Source: JAEULH01 sp963805915
Lineage (GTDB): Bacteria; Pseudomonadota; Alphaproteobacteria; Rhodospirillales; Defluviicoccaceae
Length of the DNA stretch: 64,000 nucleotides
Direction of reading: 5' to 3'
NCBI GenBank assembly: GCA_963805915.1
Contig: CAWDWD010000018.1
Coordinates: 124,001-188,000, forward strand
The notes beneath the pieces are model-generated. The model was not told where the DNA came from, did not search any database, and saw nothing but the letters and a program-made list of their open reading frames with translations. The translations under genes and the position numbers were made by a program. Positions 17,385 through 26,551 of the stretch are shown piece by piece; within the stretch, counting starts at the first letter, position 1, and every line of letters begins with the position of its first letter.

Positions 17385-19160
17385 TTAGCGAGGCGGGTCC
17401 TCGGCAGCGTCGGCTGCGAATAATTCCTCCAACTCCTTCATCGCCTCCTTGGCCAGGGCCTGCATTCGCCGCTCATCGTTGTGCAGGCCGTGGTGGGCGT
17501 AAAGGCGCCGCTCGTCATGGCGACGGAAGGTTTCGATCGCCTTGTCTGCTTCGCGCTCTGGCAGGCCGACGCTTTTCAGAACAGCGCGTGCCATATCGGT
17601 GCTGGACAGAAAGGTCTCCCGCCACACTACCTTGATGCCCAGGTCCATCAGCCGGTAGGCGTGATTGCGGTTGCGCGCGCGGGCGTAGATCGGCAACCTG
17701 GGGAAGTTCTCTCTCACCGTTTGCGCGGTCCGCACGGATGCGTCCGGATCATCGATGGCAAGCACCAACGCCACGGCCTGGTCGGCCCTTGCGGCGCGAA
17801 GGAGGTCAAGGCGAGAGGCGTCGCCGTAGAACACCTCATTGCCGAAGCCGCGGACAAAATCGACCTGATCGGGACTGATCTCGAGCGCGGTGAACGCGAT
17901 CTTCTTGGCTCGCAGGATGCGCGCGACGATTTGTCCGAAGCGGCCGAACCCGGCAATAATGACCTGCTTTTCTTCGCCGCGGGGCTCGTCGAAGCCTCGC
18001 GCCGCTTGCGGTATGCGCCGATGCCGGGCAACGAGCGCCTCGGCGGCGAACAATAGCGGCGTCACCGCCATCGATAGGGTGACCACCGCCGTCAGCATTT
18101 CGGCGACGGGCTGCTCGACCACGGCCTTGCTGACGGCGACGGCAAGGATCACGAAGGCGAACTCGCCGCCCTGGGAGATGGAAATGGCCAAGGCCCGCGC
18201 CGAGGCCGGAACGAGCCCGTTCATCCGGGCCAGCAGGTAAAGAATGGTGAGCTTGATGCCGACTAAACCCATCACCAGCGCGGCGACGATTGCCGGCCGC
18301 TCCGCGATCATCCCCAGGTTGAGCGACATTCCGACGGTCATAAAAAAGAGCCCAAGGAGCAGGCTCTTGAAGGGCTCTATATCGGCTTCGAGGGCATGGC
18401 GATACTCGGAATCGGCGAGGAGTAGCCCGGCGAGGAAGGCGCCCAGTGCCATGGACAGGCCGAGCGACTGCATCAACAGCGATATCGCGATGACGACGAG
18501 CAGGCCCATCGCCGTGAACACCTCGCGAATCTGCGTCCACGCAACGATGCGAAAGGCATAGCGCAAGAAAAAGCGTCCGCCGACGCTGACGGCGATGAGC
18601 ACCGCAACGACGTTCGCGACGTCGAGCAGCTTCGAGCCGTCGACCTGGCCGGCGGCGCCGGGTGCAAGGAGTGGGACGAAGGCAAGGAGCGGAATTGCGG
18701 CCAGGTCCTGAAACAGAAGGATGGCAAAGGCGGCGCGGCCGTGGCGAGTCGTCAGCTGCCCTTTCTCGGCAAGTGTCTGCAGCGCGAAGGCCGTCGATGA
18801 CAGGGCCAGTGTCAGCCCGACTACGCCCGCCGATACCGGTTCGACGCCTAGCGCAAAGGCGGCGACGGCCAAAGCCACCCCTGTGATTGCCACCTGCGCC
18901 GCGCCAAGGCCGAAAACGGCCTTGCGCATGGTCCACAACCGGCTCGGCTGCAGCTCGATACCGATGATAAAGAGCAGCAAGACCACCCCGAACTCGGCGA
19001 AGTGGAGAATGTCGGCGACGTTGAAAACAAGGCCGAGGCCGCCGGGCCCGAGGACTGCGCCTGCGGCCAGATAGCCGAGGACAGCGCCAAGCCCGAGCCG
19101 ACGTGACAAGGGAACGGCAATAACGGCGGCCGCCAGAAAAATCGCCGCTTCTGCCAGCAT
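17385..19160 (-). CDS. Kef-type K+/H+ antiporter (CPA2) with RCK domain
   Basis: 591 residues. About twelve membrane segments occupy 1-385 (Na_H_exchanger fold, starting LAEAAIFLAAAVIAVPLSRR, with LGYLAAGAVLGPGGLGL). A cytosolic TrkA-N/RCK domain begins near 400 with the nucleotide-binding VIIAGFGRFGQIVARIL. This is the KefB/KefC/YbaL architecture, which exports potassium in exchange for protons. No KefF/KefG partner gene is adjacent, so glutathione gating cannot be inferred. Confidence 0.88.
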   Translation of the reverse strand: MLAEAAIFLAAAVIAVPLSRRLGLGAVLGYLAAGAVLGPGGLGLVFNVADILHFAEFGVVLLLFIIGIELQPSRLWTMRKAVFGLGAAQVAITGVALAVAAFALGVEPVSAGVVGLTLALSSTAFALQTLAEKGQLTTRHGRAAFAILLFQDLAAIPLLAFVPLLAPGAAGQVDGSKLLDVANVVAVLIAVSVGGRFFLRYAFRIVAWTQIREVFTAMGLLVVIAISLLMQSLGLSMALGAFLAGLLLADSEYRHALEADIEPFKSLLLGLFFMTVGMSLNLGMIAERPAIVAALVMGLVGIKLTILYLLARMNGLVPASARALAISISQGGEFAFVILAVAVSKAVVEQPVAEMLTAVVTLSMAVTPLLFAAEALVARHRRIPQAARGFDEPRGEEKQVIIAGFGRFGQIVARILRAKKIAFTALEISPDQVDFVRGFGNEVFYGDASRLDLLRAARADQAVALVLAIDDPDASVRTAQTVRENFPRLPIYARARNRNHAYRLMDLGIKVVWRETFLSSTDMARAVLKSVGLPEREADKAIETFRRHDERRLYAHHGLHNDERRMQALAKEAMKELEELFAADAAEDPPR

Positions 19161-19648
19161 CGATCAGGTCCTCGCCGCCGCCCCTAGGCTTCTGCTGGCC
19201 CTTTTATAGCGCATGGCCGGACAGACGCACGCTGTGACATTGACTAAGAACCTTGCGGCCTGTCCCTAGCAAGCCGAGTTGGCCGGTTCTGGGAGATTGA
19301 TCTCTCGATAAACCGGTGGGCCGGCACGGTCCCGCGCCTCGCGCGAGCACGCGCCGCGTGGAGAATGTCGAGCTTTTCAAGGTTCTGTCCATCAGCCCCG
19401 GAACGTCGACGTGCCCTCCTCGCCCATCAACCCCAGATCGTTCCTGGAACAAATTCTAAATCCGGACAAATCACCAGCTACGTAGGACGTTGCGGCTTTG
19501 CCTTGGCCCGCCCAAAAGAGTAAAAGATCGGTGGCGCGTTTCCATTGCCGCGCCGACCTACCGGCGATTGTCATACCGCCCCGCCGGGGCGGAACGCCGA
19601 ACCATTTCGGCAGCCAAGCTCATTTTTCTTTTCAGGAGCAACAGAGCG
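19161..19648. other. Intergenic region without a supported gene
   Basis: About 490 bp between the divergent antiporter and DUF2971 genes. Frames here either are short or extend the DUF2971 gene upstream without a plausible start. No tRNA, repeat or terminator was recognised. Confidence 0.5.
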
Positions 19649-20464
19649 ATGTTCGATCAACATCATGAAGCTTCACCAGCCGAGACCGATGACCGGACGA
19701 TCTGGCGCTTCGTGAATTTCGCTCAATTCGTGGACCTGCTCGACGCCAGGTCGCTTTATTTCGCGCGTGTCGATACGCTCGAGGACCCTTACGGGGGCTT
19801 AAGTGATGAGACTGCCTTCGCGACCCGTACGTTGCCCGAGGAACTGATGCGGCTGGCCGAACAAACAGTTGCCGCGCCGCCGCGAGCAGGGCGGTTGGAG
19901 CGCTGGTGGTCGCGCAAGACGCGCGAGACGCAGCAGGACAGTTTGATTAATACTATCCGCAATTATCGTCCAACCCCGGTGGCTTGGGCCAATTGCTGGC
20001 ACGCGGTCGGGCCCGATGACGTGGCGATGTGGAAGATGTATGCCGGGGCCGGTAAATCGATAGCGATTCGAACGTCGACGACCAAATTGCGCACGTCGAT
20101 GGCGGCAGAATCGGAGTTCTCGCTCACCGTCCGGCCGGTGTGCTACGTCGACGCGGCGACGCTTAAGGATCTCGCCGACCCGGTTGACAGGGCGCTTGCC
20201 AAAAGCCGGACGTTGAGTTCGGAGCGCGAGGTCCGCGCGATCCTGACGCGGACCGCGTGCGGGAAAGACTGCCTCGGTCGCGGTGTCAGCGTCCCGGTTG
20301 ATGTGAGCGGCCTGATCGAAGACCTCGCCGTTTCGCCGGCGGCCGGAAGCTGGCTCGGTGACCTCGCCCGGCGGGTGATGCGGACCTACGGCTTTGACGA
20401 ACCGGCGGCGGATCGACTGGCGCTTCCCGACTACACCAGCGAGCGTGCGCTGCTTTCGGCTTAA
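19649..20464 (+). CDS. DUF2971 domain protein
   Basis: 271 residues starting at ATG 19649, preceded by AGGAGC ten bases upstream. The sequence IWRFVNFAQFVDLLDARSLY and the central WANCWHAVGPDDVAMWKMYA match the DUF2971 family, in which a Trp/Cys-containing CW-x-n-MW block is conserved. Function unknown; the family is scattered among accessory genes and sometimes near defence loci, but nothing else here supports that. The stop codon touches the target duplication of the IS1595 element, leaving the protein intact. Confidence 0.75.
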   Translation: MFDQHHEASPAETDDRTIWRFVNFAQFVDLLDARSLYFARVDTLEDPYGGLSDETAFATRTLPEELMRLAEQTVAAPPRAGRLERWWSRKTRETQQDSLINTIRNYRPTPVAWANCWHAVGPDDVAMWKMYAGAGKSIAIRTSTTKLRTSMAAESEFSLTVRPVCYVDAATLKDLADPVDRALAKSRTLSSEREVRAILTRTACGKDCLGRGVSVPVDVSGLIEDLAVSPAAGSWLGDLARRVMRTYGFDEPAADRLALPDYTSERALLSA

Positions 20465-20471
20465 AAGGTTT
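20464..20471. repeat. Left 8-bp target-site duplication of the IS1595 element
   Basis: AAAGGTTT at 20464-20471 is repeated exactly at 21503-21510 on the other side of the element; its first base is the last base of the DUF2971 stop codon. Confidence 0.92.
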
Positions 20472-21502
20472 CCTGATTACGCTTCTTTCTCAGCCTGCCG
20501 GGGCGTGGTACAAATCGGGAACATATAAGGAGACAGGCGGGGTTGAGGCATGGCGCGCAATCGTGTTCAGTTTCAGAAGGGGCTCAGCGAGGCGCGGTTC
20601 GATGAGCTTTACGGGAGCGAGGATCGGTGTCGGGAGGTCGTGCTCGGCTGGCGTTGGCCGCAAGGCTTTGTCTGCCCCGGCTGCGGCGGGCGGAATCACT
20701 GCATCATCAAGACCCGTGCCCTCTACCAGTGCACGTCCTGCCGCCGGCAGACCTCGCTGATGGCCGGCACGATCTTCGCCTCGACCAAGGTGCCGCTGCG
20801 CACTTGGTTTCGCACCATGTACCACCTGACGCAGAGCAAGGGCGGGATCTCCAGCCTCGAACTCGGCCGTCGCCTCGGTGTGACCCAGAACACCGCCTGG
20901 AAGCTCAAACACAAGCTGATGCAGGTGATGATGGAGCGGGATGCCGGCAAGCGCCTGACCGGTCGGGTCGAAATGGACGACGCCTATCTCGGTGGCGAAC
21001 GCTCCGGTGGCAAGCGCGGTCGCGGCGCGCCCGGCAAGACGCCGATCATCGTCGCCGTCGAAACCACGCCCGAGGGCAAGCCGGTGCGCCTGAAGCTGCG
21101 CCGGGTCATCGGCTTTCGGCGCAAGGAGGTCGAAAAACTGGCCCGACGCAGCCTCGATCCCACCAGCACCGTCGTCAGCGACGGCCTCAGCTGCTTCCGC
21201 GGTGTCGCGGATGCGGGATGCACGCATCAGCCGATCCGCACAGGATCCGGCCGCAAGGCGGTGCTGACACCCGCTTTCAAGTGGGTCAACACGGCGCTCG
21301 GCAACATCAAGACCGCCATCACCGGCACATACCGCGCCATCCGCCAAAAGCACATCCCCCGCTACCTGGCCGAGTTCGAATACCGCTTCAATCGGTGCTA
21401 CGATCTCGCCGCCATGATGCCCCGCCTCGGCTGGGCCGCCGTCCGAACCCCGCCAATGCCATATCGCCTCCTCAAACTGGCTGAGGTTCATGCGTAATCA
21501 GG
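20472..21502 (+). mobile_element. Complete IS1595-family insertion sequence
   Basis: A 1031-bp element with perfect 11-bp terminal inverted repeats CCTGATTACGC (20472-20482) and GCGTAATCAGG (21492-21502). The 8-bp target duplication is perfect, implying a recent and clean transposition. The transposase stop codon lies within the right terminal repeat. Confidence 0.93.
20550..21497 (+). CDS. IS1595-family (ISXO2-like) transposase
   Basis: 315 residues. An N-terminal zinc ribbon is made by CPGC and CTSC, followed by the ISXO2-like catalytic domain with Asp residues in MDDAYLGGE and VVSDGLSC and the late Asn region VNTALGNIKTAI. The ending EYRFNRCYDL is also typical. It appears intact and is enclosed by perfect terminal repeats. 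Confidence 0.95.
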   Translation: MARNRVQFQKGLSEARFDELYGSEDRCREVVLGWRWPQGFVCPGCGGRNHCIIKTRALYQCTSCRRQTSLMAGTIFASTKVPLRTWFRTMYHLTQSKGGISSLELGRRLGVTQNTAWKLKHKLMQVMMERDAGKRLTGRVEMDDAYLGGERSGGKRGRGAPGKTPIIVAVETTPEGKPVRLKLRRVIGFRRKEVEKLARRSLDPTSTVVSDGLSCFRGVADAGCTHQPIRTGSGRKAVLTPAFKWVNTALGNIKTAITGTYRAIRQKHIPRYLAEFEYRFNRCYDLAAMMPRLGWAAVRTPPMPYRLLKLAEVHA

Positions 21503-21510
21503 AAAGGTTT
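21503..21510. repeat. Right 8-bp target-site duplication of the IS1595 element
   Basis: AAAGGTTT, identical to 20464-20471. Confidence 0.92.
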
Positions 21511-21522
21511 AAACGTCCAGGA

Positions 21523-22629
21523 TTAGGTTGGCGTCGATGGCGTCCTCGGCGGTATCGGCGACGGCTCGCCATCGCCAACTCTTGCATTGAGGGATCCCCA
21601 CTCGCGCATAAGGGTGTAGCCGACCGCGAGAAGTACCGGTCCCAGAAACACGCCGAGGAAACCGAAAGCGAGCGCGCCGCCGAAAACACCTAGGAAGACG
21701 AGAAGGAGCGGCATCGTGCTGCCGCGGCTGATGAAGTACGGCTTAAGGAAATTGTCGATTCCGCTGACGACGAAAAAACCCCACATCGCCATGAAGATGC
21801 CCCAGCCGATCTTGCCCGTGTAAACTAACCACACCGTCGCGGGGACCCAGATGACAGGCGCGCCGGGCGGAACAATCGAGACGAAGAATGTCACGAAACC
21901 CAGCAACAGCCACGCGGGAATGCCGGCGAACCACATGCCAAAGGCGGCGAGCGACGCCTGAGCGAGCGCCGTGCCAATAACACCGTAGACAACCCCTCGC
22001 GTTGTTCCTTCAGCGACGTTCATGAGATGCTGCGCTCGGTCGCCGGCAAGCCGCTCAATCAGCGCGGATAATCGCCGCGACGCGACAACGCCATCGCGGT
22101 AAAAGAAGAACGCCACGACGACGCTGAGACTGAGCTCGATCAGGCCGCCGCCGATCCGCGTGGCGATCTCCAGGGCCCACTGGCTCGCCGGCCTGACGTA
22201 TTGCCGGGCGAATTCAGCGATCTGGGCGCTATCGAGGCTTTGCCACTGTTCCAGCAGGGATGGCCCGACAAGCGGGATACCGCCGAGCCAGGCGGGCGCC
22301 TCCGGTACGCCGGAGGCCAACGTCGTGGTCACCTGGTTGGCTAGGCGCGCGGCGCTGTCGGCGAGGCCGCTGCCGACAGCGACCATCGGGATGATCAGGG
22401 CGATGACCAAGATCAGGGTCATCAACGCGGCGGCGAGGCTTGATCGGCCACCGGTAAAATTCTCGATCCGCTTGAACACCGGCCAAGTGGCGAAGACGAG
22501 GATCAGGGCCCACGCGAGCGCGGTCAGGAACGGCTTGAGAACAACGAAGCAGCCGAGGGCGACGAACGCCAGAGCCGCCAGTCCGGCAATCGCCTCGACT
22601 CTGCGGCCCTGGGCTGTCGTCGGTGCCAA
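21523..22629 (-). CDS. AI-2E family transporter
   Basis: 368 residues with about eight membrane segments, starting with a hydrophobic pair (LAALAFVALGCFVVLKPFL, LAWALILVFATWPVF) as in the AI-2E_transport family. The conserved late block PPGAPVIWVPATVWL is present. Members export autoinducer-2 (TqsA) or act as Na+/H+ antiporters, so the substrate here is unknown. It is 31 bp downstream of a SYLF gene on the same strand and is probably co-transcribed. Confidence 0.85.
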   Translation of the reverse strand: MAPTTAQGRRVEAIAGLAALAFVALGCFVVLKPFLTALAWALILVFATWPVFKRIENFTGGRSSLAAALMTLILVIALIIPMVAVGSGLADSAARLANQVTTTLASGVPEAPAWLGGIPLVGPSLLEQWQSLDSAQIAEFARQYVRPASQWALEIATRIGGGLIELSLSVVVAFFFYRDGVVASRRLSALIERLAGDRAQHLMNVAEGTTRGVVYGVIGTALAQASLAAFGMWFAGIPAWLLLGFVTFFVSIVPPGAPVIWVPATVWLVYTGKIGWGIFMAMWGFFVVSGIDNFLKPYFISRGSTMPLLLVFLGVFGGALAFGFLGVFLGPVLLAVGYTLMREWGSLNARVGDGEPSPIPPRTPSTPT

Positions 22630-22660
22630 CGCAACGGCTCCCTAGCCGCTGCGAAATTGA

Positions 22661-23218
22661 CTAGTCCTCTGTCTTGACGATGCGATCGCCCTGCAGCGCC
22701 AAGCTTACCATCAGGCCGCGCTGGTTGTTGATGAAAACGACGATTGGCTGATCGAAATCGTTGGTCGAGATCGTCCCACCCTGGCCGGCATCGATCAACG
22801 TGAACGAAGCATCCACGCCCAGCTGCCAACCATCACTCTGGCGGAATTGATTGAGCGCTTCCTCACTCATGAACATGATCACCTGATCGCGTTCTTGGTA
22901 TCCGGCCTGGAGCCCAATGGATCCGGACATCATTTTGTAGTAGTCGACGATCTTGCCGTTGACGACCATTGCGCCTCGGCCGTACCCGCCGCCAAAGATC
23001 AGGCCGCCCTTACCGTAGCCGGGGAACACCAGCATTCCACTGGCCCTATTAGCAAAATTTTTCGCTTCTGGCTCGGCCTCGTAGAGGCTGGCCAGGGTCT
23101 GGCGAACCGCCGTTTCCATCGAAACACCGGCTGCTCCCGCCGGCTTCGCTTGGGCAAGTCCCAGTGCGAGCACGGCGACAAAAAGCCAAGTCATCTTGGC
23201 CAGTAACGCTTTACGCAT
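22661..23218 (-). CDS. SYLF (YSC84) domain lipid-binding protein, copy 1
   Basis: 185 residues from the chosen ATG at 23218, giving a signal peptide at 1-29 (MTWLFVAVLALGLAQAKPAGAA). The mature region has the SYLF core: FANRASGMLVFPGYGKGGLI, FGGGYGRGAMVV, then SIGLQAGYQERDQVIMFMS and GVDASFTLIDAG. Such bacterial proteins are periplasmic and bind phosphoinositide-like lipids in eukaryotic relatives; the bacterial role is unclear. A second copy lies 415 bp upstream on the same strand. Confidence 0.85.
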   Translation of the reverse strand: MRKALLAKMTWLFVAVLALGLAQAKPAGAAGVSMETAVRQTLASLYEAEPEAKNFANRASGMLVFPGYGKGGLIFGGGYGRGAMVVNGKIVDYYKMMSGSIGLQAGYQERDQVIMFMSEEALNQFRQSDGWQLGVDASFTLIDAGQGGTISTNDFDQPIVVFINNQRGLMVSLALQGDRIVKTED

Positions 23219-23273
23219 AATCTGTCTCCCTATCCTGTTCCCGATGCTCGCGACGCGAGCATCGTGCCGCCGT

Positions 23274-23609
23274 TCAGGTTTGCTGGCGACAGCGTTCAAT
23301 TGCCTCGGCGAGGCCACTCCAAATTTGTCCGCTCATGATAAAGAACGGCTTGTGACGAAGAATATAGGTCATTTGATCGGCTGCGGGATCCCGAATAAAA
23401 TCGACGACGATATTGCCGATCGGAGTCGTCGTCGTCGCCGTGCCGGACTCGCTGGCGACAGGATCGAAAACAGTTCCATACCGCTCACTTGCGATGGTCT
23501 TTACCTTTTCCCATACCTCTGCGGAAACACCACTGAAAGTTTTTGTATCCGGCATCCTTAACGCGATCTCTTTCCCCTCGATAGGTGGCAGGCCCTTTAA
23601 AGTCAGCAA
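23274..23609 (-). CDS. Hypothetical protein between two SYLF genes
   Basis: 111 residues from the first ATG; a second ATG at 23555 is an equally possible start. There is no signal peptide or membrane segment. The core reads WEKVKTIASERYGTVFDP, then PIGNIVVDFIRDPAADQM and TYILRHKPFFIMSGQIW. No family recognised. It is in line with the two SYLF genes (24 bp after one, 55 bp before the other), so co-transcription is likely. Confidence 0.55.
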   Translation of the reverse strand: MLTLKGLPPIEGKEIALRMPDTKTFSGVSAEVWEKVKTIASERYGTVFDPVASESGTATTTTPIGNIVVDFIRDPAADQMTYILRHKPFFIMSGQIWSGLAEAIERCRQQT

Positions 23610-23633
23610 CCGTGCGCGGACTTCTTCAGGTTG

Positions 23634-24185
23634 CTAACGCTCGATCTTGGTAATCTTCTGACCCTCGAACGAAAGATCGGCCATGAGGCCCTTCTCACCA
23701 AAAATATAGCCGACGACGGGATCCGTAATCGACTTAATGTCGACCGATCCGCTCTTGCCGGTGTCGATGACCGCGACCGCCGCGTTACCGCCCACTTCCC
23801 AGCCGTCACTGGCCTGAAACTTTTCCAGCGCTTCATTGCTCATGAACATGATCACTTCGGACTTCTTCTCGGCGCCGATCTGGAGGCCGAGCGACGCTGC
23901 CGTCGTGCTGTAGAACGTGACCGGTTTGCCGTGCATCATCAGCACGCCCTCGCCATACTCGCCGCCCACGCCAACGGCGGCTTTGGTGACCTCGGGGAAC
24001 ACCAACATGCCGCTTGCCTTGTTCCCCATCTCCTTGCATGTGACAACATCGCTGTAGCACTTCGCCAGCGTCGACTTAGCGGCGGCGCTCAGCTCCGCGG
24101 CGGTTTCCTTGGCTTTGGCGCCGGGCGTGCTTACGGCCAGCGCGAGCGATACGGCGGCTACACCGAAACACACTTTCACCGACAT
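23634..24185 (-). CDS. SYLF (YSC84) domain protein, copy 2
   Basis: 183 residues with a signal peptide at 1-25 (VCFGVAAVSLALAVSTPGAKA). SYLF landmarks: MGNKASGMLVFPEVTKAAV, GVGGEYGEGVLMMHGK, SLGLQIGAEKKSEVIMFMS, GGNAAVAVIDTG. It has two Cys (CYSDVVTCK) that may form a disulphide. It is clearly paralogous to the protein encoded at 22661 but well diverged, so the duplication is old. Confidence 0.85.
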   Translation of the reverse strand: MSVKVCFGVAAVSLALAVSTPGAKAKETAAELSAAAKSTLAKCYSDVVTCKEMGNKASGMLVFPEVTKAAVGVGGEYGEGVLMMHGKPVTFYSTTAASLGLQIGAEKKSEVIMFMSNEALEKFQASDGWEVGGNAAVAVIDTGKSGSVDIKSITDPVVGYIFGEKGLMADLSFEGQKITKIER

Positions 24186-25082
24186 GTTCTATTGCTCCCC
24201 TCATTGTTGTGGTCATAGTTACGATCAGTTGCTCGCCTTCCCAGCGTAGCGCAAGGAGCGCGAATGCGCGTGAATTGGCGAGCCCGGATCACCAGAGGTC
24301 CCAATCGCCAGTTCGCGCTCAATCGCCGGAAGCTAGCACGCCAAGGTCGGCGGATCGCCGGCTTTCGTCTCTAACTTTTGATCGATCGCGTAGCGCCACG
24401 TGAGGCGGTTGGTAGATTTGGGTCAAATAGAAAAAGAAGGCGACAATGACAGCGACCGCGGCCGTCGGCGTCTTGATGATCGTGATCGCAAAGATGTCTC
24501 TGTAGGACCCCCGGCGGGTCAACCCTGTCACCGCGAGCGGGTGCTGTGGGATAGGGTTATCGATCACGATGCGACCACGCACCAAGCCTTAATTCCAAGG
24601 CAGTGTTCAGGATCGCCAGAAGCGATCCGGCGACGACGACGATCACGACGGTGGGGATGCCCATGATCAGCGCGGCATCAGCGCGGCGATGACCGCCCGG
24701 CGCGGCGGCAGGTTTGGCGATTTCTCGTCTTCAAACGCTTCTAGCTTGTTCTCGATCTTGTGTAGCTTGGCGGCGCAACCCTCGTCGGCGACCTCGGCGG
24801 CAATTTGGTCGAATGCGGCGATGTCACGCAAAATACGGAAACCGTGATGGTTGCCGTTTCGGAACAGGTAGGTTACACTCAAATAGCATTGTGGTCTGCC
24901 GTTTCCGGCTGTCTAGCGCGAATGCCGCGCCTCCCGAGGCATTCCCAGTTATATCCTGTTTTTTAGATGCTCTGCCTTGGCCTCGTGACCAAGGTGGTGA
25001 TATATGGCGCCTGGGATTCAGCAAGGCGTCTAGATAAGTTACAGGTGCGGTGTTTTGAAGCAAATTATTTACACGGTGAAAT
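24186..25082. other. Long weakly coding region upstream of the polysaccharide genes
   Basis: About 900 bp with no gene I am sure of. A 71-codon frame at 24667-24882 is listed separately. A 36-codon frame directly after it (ATG 24664, minus) encodes one hydrophobic segment (VVIVVVAGSLLAILNTALEL). A further minus frame at 24319-24585 contains one hydrophobic stretch (AAVAVIVAFFFYLTQIY) but has no recognised start or family. The last 200 bp before 25083 are visibly more A+T-rich. Confidence 0.4.
24667..24882 (-). CDS. Possible small hypothetical protein
   Basis: 71 residues, mixed charged and helical (GFRILRDIAAFDQIAAEVAD, LHKIENKLEAFEDEKSP) with realistic amino-acid composition. No family recognised and no strong ribosome binding site. 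It could be real or chance. Confidence 0.3.
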   Translation of the reverse strand: MSVTYLFRNGNHHGFRILRDIAAFDQIAAEVADEGCAAKLHKIENKLEAFEDEKSPNLPPRRAVIAALMPR

Positions 25083-26489
25083 ATGTATACAAAAGAACTT
25101 TCAATGAAAGTGGCCAAGCGGCGCACGTTTAGCCTCGCTTTTTCTTCTGCTACGGCGGCGTTATTCTTGTCAGTGCTTTGTGCGAACGCGGCTATCGCTG
25201 CGCCTTGCGCGAACGTTGTCAAATCAATCGACGCCGCTCCCGAGGGCTACGGTGCAGCGTTTAATCCGCTCTCCGCGGCGAAGGAAGCGTTGTTGCGCGG
25301 AACCGACTGCGACGGTGTCTCGGCAAAAATCTCCGTAGGCGGCGGATCGCCGGAACAGTATGTTTACAAGAACGGTAAGTACTGGGACGGCTCGAAATGG
25401 CAGGATTTCCAGCTGTCCGGATCGAAGCTGATCAGCGGTTCATGGTATCAGGGTGAAGCCAACGGCACGATCCCGCTCGGCGATAAGCCGCGGTTTGTTC
25501 TTGGCCACGTCTGCGAGCAAATCGACGACAGCTGGAAGTGCGGCTGCAGCGACGAAACGTGTGGCGACGAGTTGTGGCAGTTGCAGGCCCTCGGCGACAC
25601 CAGGACCAGCGGCGGCGGGACGGATGTGGGCTCCTGCATCGCCCCTCCGGCCTTATCGAACCCCACCGTTATCGATGGGGTCTGCCCGGGCGTGGTAGAC
25701 GGCAAGGGCAAGGATCTGCTAATTAAGATGCCGAAGACGACCTGCACCAAGCAAGTCAACATTCAACATGCGAGAAACGTGCATCTGATCGGCGGCAAGA
25801 TTGTCCTCGATTCCAATGAGGCAAGAGCCGTATCGCTCAGCTACATTACCGGCACTGTTCACATCGAAGGCTTGCACATTGACAACAACAACCGCCCCGC
25901 TGATGGTATCAGCATGTATCGGTCGCCCGACGCGGTCCTGACAGTGCAGAACACGCTGATCGAGGGTCCGGGCGGAACGGCGAATGGCGTTCACGGCGAT
26001 GTCATCCACACGCAGGGCGACGGGCCGTTGAAAGAATTCAACGTCGAGAATTTTAGCGGATATACGAGCTACCAAGGGATATTCACGCCGTTTCGCTCGC
26101 CCGAGGACGGCAGCACTGGCGCGAAGCGGATAACGTTGAAGAATGTGAATGTCGCGTATGATCCGAGAAAGCCTTCGTCGCAGAAGCCGCTGATGCTTCT
26201 ATTTTTTGGTAGCGCAACAAGCGGGGCCAATCAGTATGGCCTTCGCGATCTTACGGCGCCGAACGGCACGACACTGTCGAATGTATTTGTTGACGCCTCC
26301 CGCGGCGGAGTGTCTTACACTTCAATGGTGACTGCCAATCCGAAGCCCGGTAGCGATGGCTGCGCAACGTTCGACCCGGTTCACAACATCTCCGGAAAAT
26401 TCTGCGACGGTGAGCCAAAAGGAGGCGACTTTGCGCCAAGGGATGCCGTCGGGGTAAACTACAATCGCGCGAAATTCTGCACGAACTAG
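25083..26489 (+). CDS. Secreted right-handed beta-helix protein
   Basis: 468 residues with an N-terminal signal peptide (hydrophobic run FSSATAALFLSVLCANAAIA, cleavage near AAA-P around 40); a start at 25104 would shorten the n-region by seven residues. Residues ~200-400 show the repeated short strands of a pectate-lyase-like parallel beta-helix (VHLIGGKIVLDSNEARAVSL, VHIEGLHIDNNNRPADGIS). There are many Cys in the N-terminal half. It may bind or cleave polysaccharide, given the kinase and flippase genes that follow, but no catalytic triad is recognised. Confidence 0.7.
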   Translation: MYTKELSMKVAKRRTFSLAFSSATAALFLSVLCANAAIAAPCANVVKSIDAAPEGYGAAFNPLSAAKEALLRGTDCDGVSAKISVGGGSPEQYVYKNGKYWDGSKWQDFQLSGSKLISGSWYQGEANGTIPLGDKPRFVLGHVCEQIDDSWKCGCSDETCGDELWQLQALGDTRTSGGGTDVGSCIAPPALSNPTVIDGVCPGVVDGKGKDLLIKMPKTTCTKQVNIQHARNVHLIGGKIVLDSNEARAVSLSYITGTVHIEGLHIDNNNRPADGISMYRSPDAVLTVQNTLIEGPGGTANGVHGDVIHTQGDGPLKEFNVENFSGYTSYQGIFTPFRSPEDGSTGAKRITLKNVNVAYDPRKPSSQKPLMLLFFGSATSGANQYGLRDLTAPNGTTLSNVFVDASRGGVSYTSMVTANPKPGSDGCATFDPVHNISGKFCDGEPKGGDFAPRDAVGVNYNRAKFCTN

Positions 26490-26502
26490 ACCATTGTCAC
26501 AG

Positions 26503-26532
26503 CCAGGACTGTCCGTGATTGGGTGGTCCTGG
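26503..26532 (+). repeat. Inverted repeat between the beta-helix and kinase genes
   Basis: CCAGGAC (26503-26509) and GTCCTGG (26526-26532) can pair around a 16-base loop. There is no following T run; it might be a weak terminator or an RNA structure near the kinase ribosome binding site. Confidence 0.25.
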
Positions 26533-26551
26533 TGAAACCAGTAGGACCACA

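Noticed and set aside
19649..21510. DUF2971 gene plus transposon as a defence island
   Set aside because: Only one gene of unknown function and one IS; no nuclease, ATPase, toxin or reverse transcriptase is nearby.
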